From contig NC_092644.1 of NCBI RefSeq assembly GCF_039555335.1, forward strand, positions 52,665,365 through 52,729,364: a DNA stretch of 64,000 bases, in the 5' to 3' direction. Each line of letters starts with the position of its first letter. The stretch's first letter is position 1. Positions 55,401-61,400 of this stretch are shown one piece after another. This DNA is from Amphiura filiformis (Eukaryota > Echinodermata > Ophiuroidea > Amphilepidida > Amphiuridae). The notes beneath the pieces were generated by a model. It worked only from the letters and a program-made list of their open reading frames with translations. It searched no databases and was not told where the DNA came from. The position numbers and the translations under genes were made by a program.

Positions 55401-58400
55401 AACTTTTTTCCTATATTACTTGACTACTTCCCATCCCAAATCTGATTACAATGGCTTCTGAATGAGCCATTAAAAATGAACACTAGCTCTTCTAGCTGAA
55501 GCTACTTAAAGAGAAAAAGGGACAGAGAATACCTCTCTTTTTAGAAAATGTGGAACTCATTTGGTAAATCAAAATAATTGCACTAAATTGGGTGTAATAA
55601 TGTTGAGAAAATATCTTTGATCAGTTCATTTTAGTTGAAACAGCTTACCAAGTTCTGCATTCAAGTAATACCAAGAAGTGTCAGTGACAGGCCTATGGTT
55701 GCTTTATTTTTGATGTAACTACTCCTTGATTGGCTTACAGGAACCATATGGTGGCGAGTCATCTGTACCTTCAGTATTTGCAGACGTCTCGTTGGCACAG
55801 TTCCGGGAATCTACCAACTACTATGTGATCAGCCATAGCGCATCACAGTCATATGAGTTTCACACCAGCGCCTCATGGCTGACCAATGAGGGCGAGGCAC
55901 TGTTTGCTATGGCAACCAATGTGGGAAGTGTGGTTCTTATCAAGCTTGCTCCCATGGGAATTCAAGGTGAGTAAAACTGAATATATAAATATACTACACA
56001 CATTTTGTATGAAGTAGTAAGTGAGCTTCAACCTTCACACTTGGATGTTGATAGATATTGATTTTCAAATGGCAGACTAGGCAATTTGTATGACATCATA
56101 AAGAGCTCTGGAAAGTCATCAGAATCTTTGAATAGATTCATCAGGTTTATTCAGAAAATAAACATTCAAGATTTTTGTTTGACAAAATCAAGTGAATTTG
56201 TACTACAATATTTTGTCCTACACATCTAAACAGAGAGGGGGACACATACCTCTTAAGTCATGTTTACGATCCACTATTGTAATATCCAAGAGAGACTAAA
56301 GAACACCAGAAACCACTCAAACTTGTTTGCCAGGAAAGTGGATCAGATGACCATCAGTCATACCTGATGAAGTGAATACCTGATATTGTAGTGAGTAAAA
56401 ATTCACTTGGTTTTATCAAACAAAAATCCAAAATGTTCATCAGAATCTGCTGACGACACATTCAATCTAGAGAAAAATGGGGAGAAAATGAGCAATTCCC
56501 AGTGGATTATATCATTTTCCTTGATTGGTATGTTTCTATCAAAATATGCTGGGAATTGTTAAAGTCTTGTGTATTTTAGCCAATAGTTTATGAACACACA
56601 TAGATCAGGTGTAATTTATATTTTATGACAGTCTTGTTTTATTTCCCTTTATTTACCTCCATGTTGTCAGGTCTCGCGCTTGGATTGTTAGCTTGATATC
56701 ACATATGGGTCTTTACTAAAAATCTCTAAAGTTCCAATACTGAAATCCCATATCGTAACAGGAATGAAAGTGTCCAAGTTTATTAAGGGAGATGTTGGCT
56801 CATGTATGTGCAAACATTATCATTGCAGGTATTGTAACCCAGCATGAATTGCGGCAGGCTACAGTGATGCAGAGACTATGGACAGGATTGGTACCTGCTG
56901 TCATGAGGTATGGTAGAAGAGATCGGTAGTACTAGTAATACAATATGAAACTAGATGGCACAGTTGTGTTTGACCAAACATGAATATCTATGCCCATGAC
57001 CCCACCTAAACCCCTTCCCACAAACGAAAACTTTGTGACCACCATGTGGAAGCCCTTGTTATAAACTTTAATTCGTACATTGTTACAAGCAAAATGCGTA
57101 CACATTCCCTTTTAAGGGAATTTTATCAAGTTGACATATGTTCGAAACCGTTATCATTGCAAATGCAGGTAGCTACCCAAATGATTGATATCTATTGCAC
57201 TATAGGCTACTGAGCTAGAGGTGTTAGAAATTTTACACATATTCCCCCCTGTAGCCCATGACCTTTGACCTCTGGGGTCGATGTTACCCCAGGAAATATC
57301 TGGGGTCATGGGCCATCACTATACCGAGAATGAACCCTGAGGGCGCTATAGTTTATGAGCTACAGGTATTTGAACTTTTACACATATTGCCCCCTGTAGC
57401 CCATGACATTTAACCTCTGGGTAAAGGTTACCCCAGAAAATATCTAGGGGTCATGGGCCATCATTATACCAAGTATGAACCCTGAGGGCGCTATAGTTTA
57501 TGAGCTAGAGGTGTTCGAAATTTTACACATATTGCTCCCAGTAGCCAATGACCTTTGACTTCTGGGGTCGAGGCTACCCCAGGAATGTTTTAGGGGTCAT
57601 GGGCCATCATTATACCAAGTATGAACCCTGAGGGCGCTATAGTTTATGAGCTAGAGGTGTTTGAAATTTTACACATATTGCCCCCTGTAGCCCATGACCT
57701 TTGACCTCTGGGGTCGAGGCTACCCCAGGAAATTTTTAGGGGTCACGGCACACAGGCCATCATTATACCAAGTATGGGCTCCGAGGCTACTTTAGTTCTT
57801 GAGCTAGAGTCATGCAAAAGAACGATGAGGAGGAGAAGACTAAACACAACAAATACAATATCTATGCCCCGTTGCACGGGCATAGATAATGCCGGCAATC
57901 ATGTTACACAATTGGGGTAAAGATATGGCATCCTGAATTGACAAATGCTTTGCTCCTTGGTGATTAAAATAGGACAATGCACATTGGTAACTTATGGATG
58001 ATGTATTTTAAATTAATATATTTGTTTTATTTAACAAATTCTTACCTTTCGTAATTAGTAGGGCTGTTGTTGACAATATTTTCGACAAAGCAATTTTCCG
58101 GATTGTCAGCAAGCATGGAACAATTGTCAGCAAAAAATCTAGTCACTAAAAGGTTAAAAAAACTTAAGATATACTTAGCATCACCATTATTTCCATGAAA
58201 CAACTGCATCAGTCTCTCTATTTCATTCATAAGTGGTGCAGATATTCTTTCTATTACAATCCAAATATGCGCATATGGTATATGGTAATATTAAATATTT
58301 CGGTGTATAAATAAACGATGCACAATGTGGTCTCTGAACTTTATATTTTGACTTTATTGATGTACTGCTTTATCCACAACTTGTCGATATCGGATCTTGA

Positions 58401-61400
58401 GATTTGATGATTGTTGACTATGTAAATTCTACTCAACAACAGCCCTAATAATTAGTAACAATTTAATGGGAAATATTTATCTTAAGGCTTTAGGGATTGG
58501 TAGAAAATATTTAATTACTTGTATGCAAAAAAAAGTAAAAAATGTGAGTGTTAAGGGTACTACACCCCTGCCCAAATTTGTGCCTATTTTTGCATTTTTC
58601 TTAAATATTATAGTGCATTGGGGACAAGTAAGATATGTATATTATAGGGACAAGGACTACAACTACTGCACTGTAAATTTTATTTCAGCACAAGCAACAG
58701 TTGTGGGGTTACAGCCAAAAATGAGGGAAAACCAATATTTGATCAATAAATCAATAAATACTTGCCTTGAGTTACAGAATTTTCAGTACAGTAGTTGTAG
58801 TCCTTGCCCCTATAATATACATATCTTACTTGTCACCAATGTGCTATTATTTTTGAGAAAAATGCAAAAATAGGCATGAAATTGGCCAGGGGTTTAGTAC
58901 CCCCTTAACCATTCGTTTTTATCAAGTGGACCATTGCTAAAATTTGTTTGACTTATATAAGATGGAAAAAAAATACGACTCATAACACCGTGTATTGATA
59001 TAGAATGGCATGCACGCAGTTGGGGCAATGCTTACGCTAGGTTTGCGTTGCGTAATGTGTGGCTGGCACATGCTTATGTGAATTTACATGAGCGTGAGTT
59101 GGGACTTTGTTGACGCGCGCAGTAACAAAAGCCAATAATTTCCCCCTTATATAAGTTGAACAAAACTAATTGAACAATTCATGGAGTAGTTGCCCAATAT
59201 GGTTTGTACCGATAATATTTTAAAGGACTTTTAACATAATGGAATAAATCTAAGAGATGTAAATGAGGGTGATAATTAATGCTCTATTGACCCCCAAAAA
59301 ATGCACTTTGATTTGCTACCACAGGAGAGGTCAAGAGACCGTTGATACAACATTGAGCCTGGTGATGAACCCAGTAGGACAAGATTTTTTTGTATTCTGT
59401 GTTTGCAGAGATCATAAACTGCGCATGTGGTCATGTAAGGTAGGAATGTGTTAAATGTTGGATAAAGTGTGTGAATGTGTGTATGCATTGCGCCTTGCAA
59501 CACACCGACAGAGGCCTTTTAGACTTCAGATGTTTGGAAATACTGCATAATGCAGGGGTGGGTGTGTGTGTGTTTAAAAAAAGCATGGTGATTTATAGTG
59601 CGCTACGCACAGGCACAACGCCTAGACATTGATCCACAAGCCTCAGCACACTTTTTAGGGGGCGATGATGTTTGTCTACATTCTGGGGTGACTGTCTACA
59701 TGTTTGTCACTATTTCAGCCATACAGCTTTAAATTTTTTTTTTTTTATAATTTTCAGAACCAGACCTGCCTAGCGAGTATTGAATTATTAGAATTCTTAC
59801 CCGATGGAGCCGAGTTATCTGAGGCCCCAGCTGTAGGCCATAAAATCAGGCAAGCTGTAGGTAGCGATCCAAGGAACCTAATCATTGGTGTATATCTTGG
59901 ATTCCCTGATAGAAATCAGGTAAGACAAGTAAAAAATAGAAATTCATCCTTATCCAAGTTATCTTTGATGTCAGCTATAAATGTCATGAAGGTAAGGTTT
60001 TGGTAAGGGCAGAGCTGTGACTGTGAAACTTGCTGTTTATTGTTTGTACCGCTATATAGGAGCCTAAAAGGAAAATACAGAATATTTGTATACTCGTGCA
60101 GCTGCCATCAAGGTGCTGGGACAAGTGATGCTGGATATGTACAGCTCCAAAAAGCTCATTGGTTGAGAGAATACCATTGATAGTTTCAACATCAACCACC
60201 CTTGTTTCACAGTTTTTACCATCCTATTGACACTTACGCCATGCAATACAAAACAAGCCTCCATGCCTTGGACAGACAGTGTATGTGTTGTGTCCATGCG
60301 GGCAAGCTAGAGACAGCTCAAAATCAAGATTGCACAGACCTTGTGGACTCAATTATAGCCAAGGCATAACTTTGTGTTGTGTTTTAAAATATGAAGTTTC
60401 CTTCACAATGTTACTGAATTTATGTATGAGTGGTATTAAACACATAATAGGCCTAAAAAAATTCCACTTGTGTCTTGTGACCCATAGCACCATTAGGCAA
60501 AGCTTTACGTTATGGGCATACAGGTTTTAGATGTTAATGTACTAATGCATATAATGTTACCTGTTTGTCTCTCTTGTCATTAGTTCCTTGTGTTGCAACC
60601 AACATTGGAAGATGGTCAGTGGCGACTATTACACATAGCCTCAATAGAGGGCGGTAAAGAGAGTACGCTGATTGACTTTGGGCTCACCATGACACACCTT
60701 TGGGCTGCTTGGAGCACCTCATCTGGGGAGACAGTTGCCAAATTCAAAGCATATGAAGGGTAAGTGTTATAGGAAAATTCAATTGAGCTTTACTATGAGG
60801 CATCTTTGATTTTAGCAGGAAGACCTCATCTGGGGAGACAATTGCCAAATTTAAGGTGCCGTATTCGTTCCAATAAGCGCCCATACCCCAATAAGCGCCC
60901 ACCCAGGGTATTTTCAATTTGCTATATGGTACCGTTAATGTTGAAGTGATGGACAGACATCGATAAAGTGAAATAGCTGGGGGATTAGAAGTCCTGTGTA
61001 AAACTTGCAATACATTTTCTGCATCAGAAAAGCTACTAGAACGTCTCAGGACCCTTTTATAACGTACATAGATTCGTCTCTAATAAACGCCTGTCAGGAA
61101 AAAATTAGATAAACCATGTAAAAATAAGCGCCCACCCAAAATGACTTTGTTAAGTGCCCTGGGTGCTTATTGGAATGAATACGGTAATTGAATTGAAGTG
61201 TAAATGTAGCATTTCAAAGAATGAGCGATGTTTGGGTTATATTGCCATGTCTGTTATAGTTATTAATTTGAGAGAAAATCTGGAAAGGGTGCTAATATGC
61301 TGCCTGCAGATAAGTCTTATTCAGCACTATTTCTAAAGAATAGTCCAAATCTTCAAATTTTGATATCTGAGTCAATGTAACATTGATTCGGTAGCTAGAA

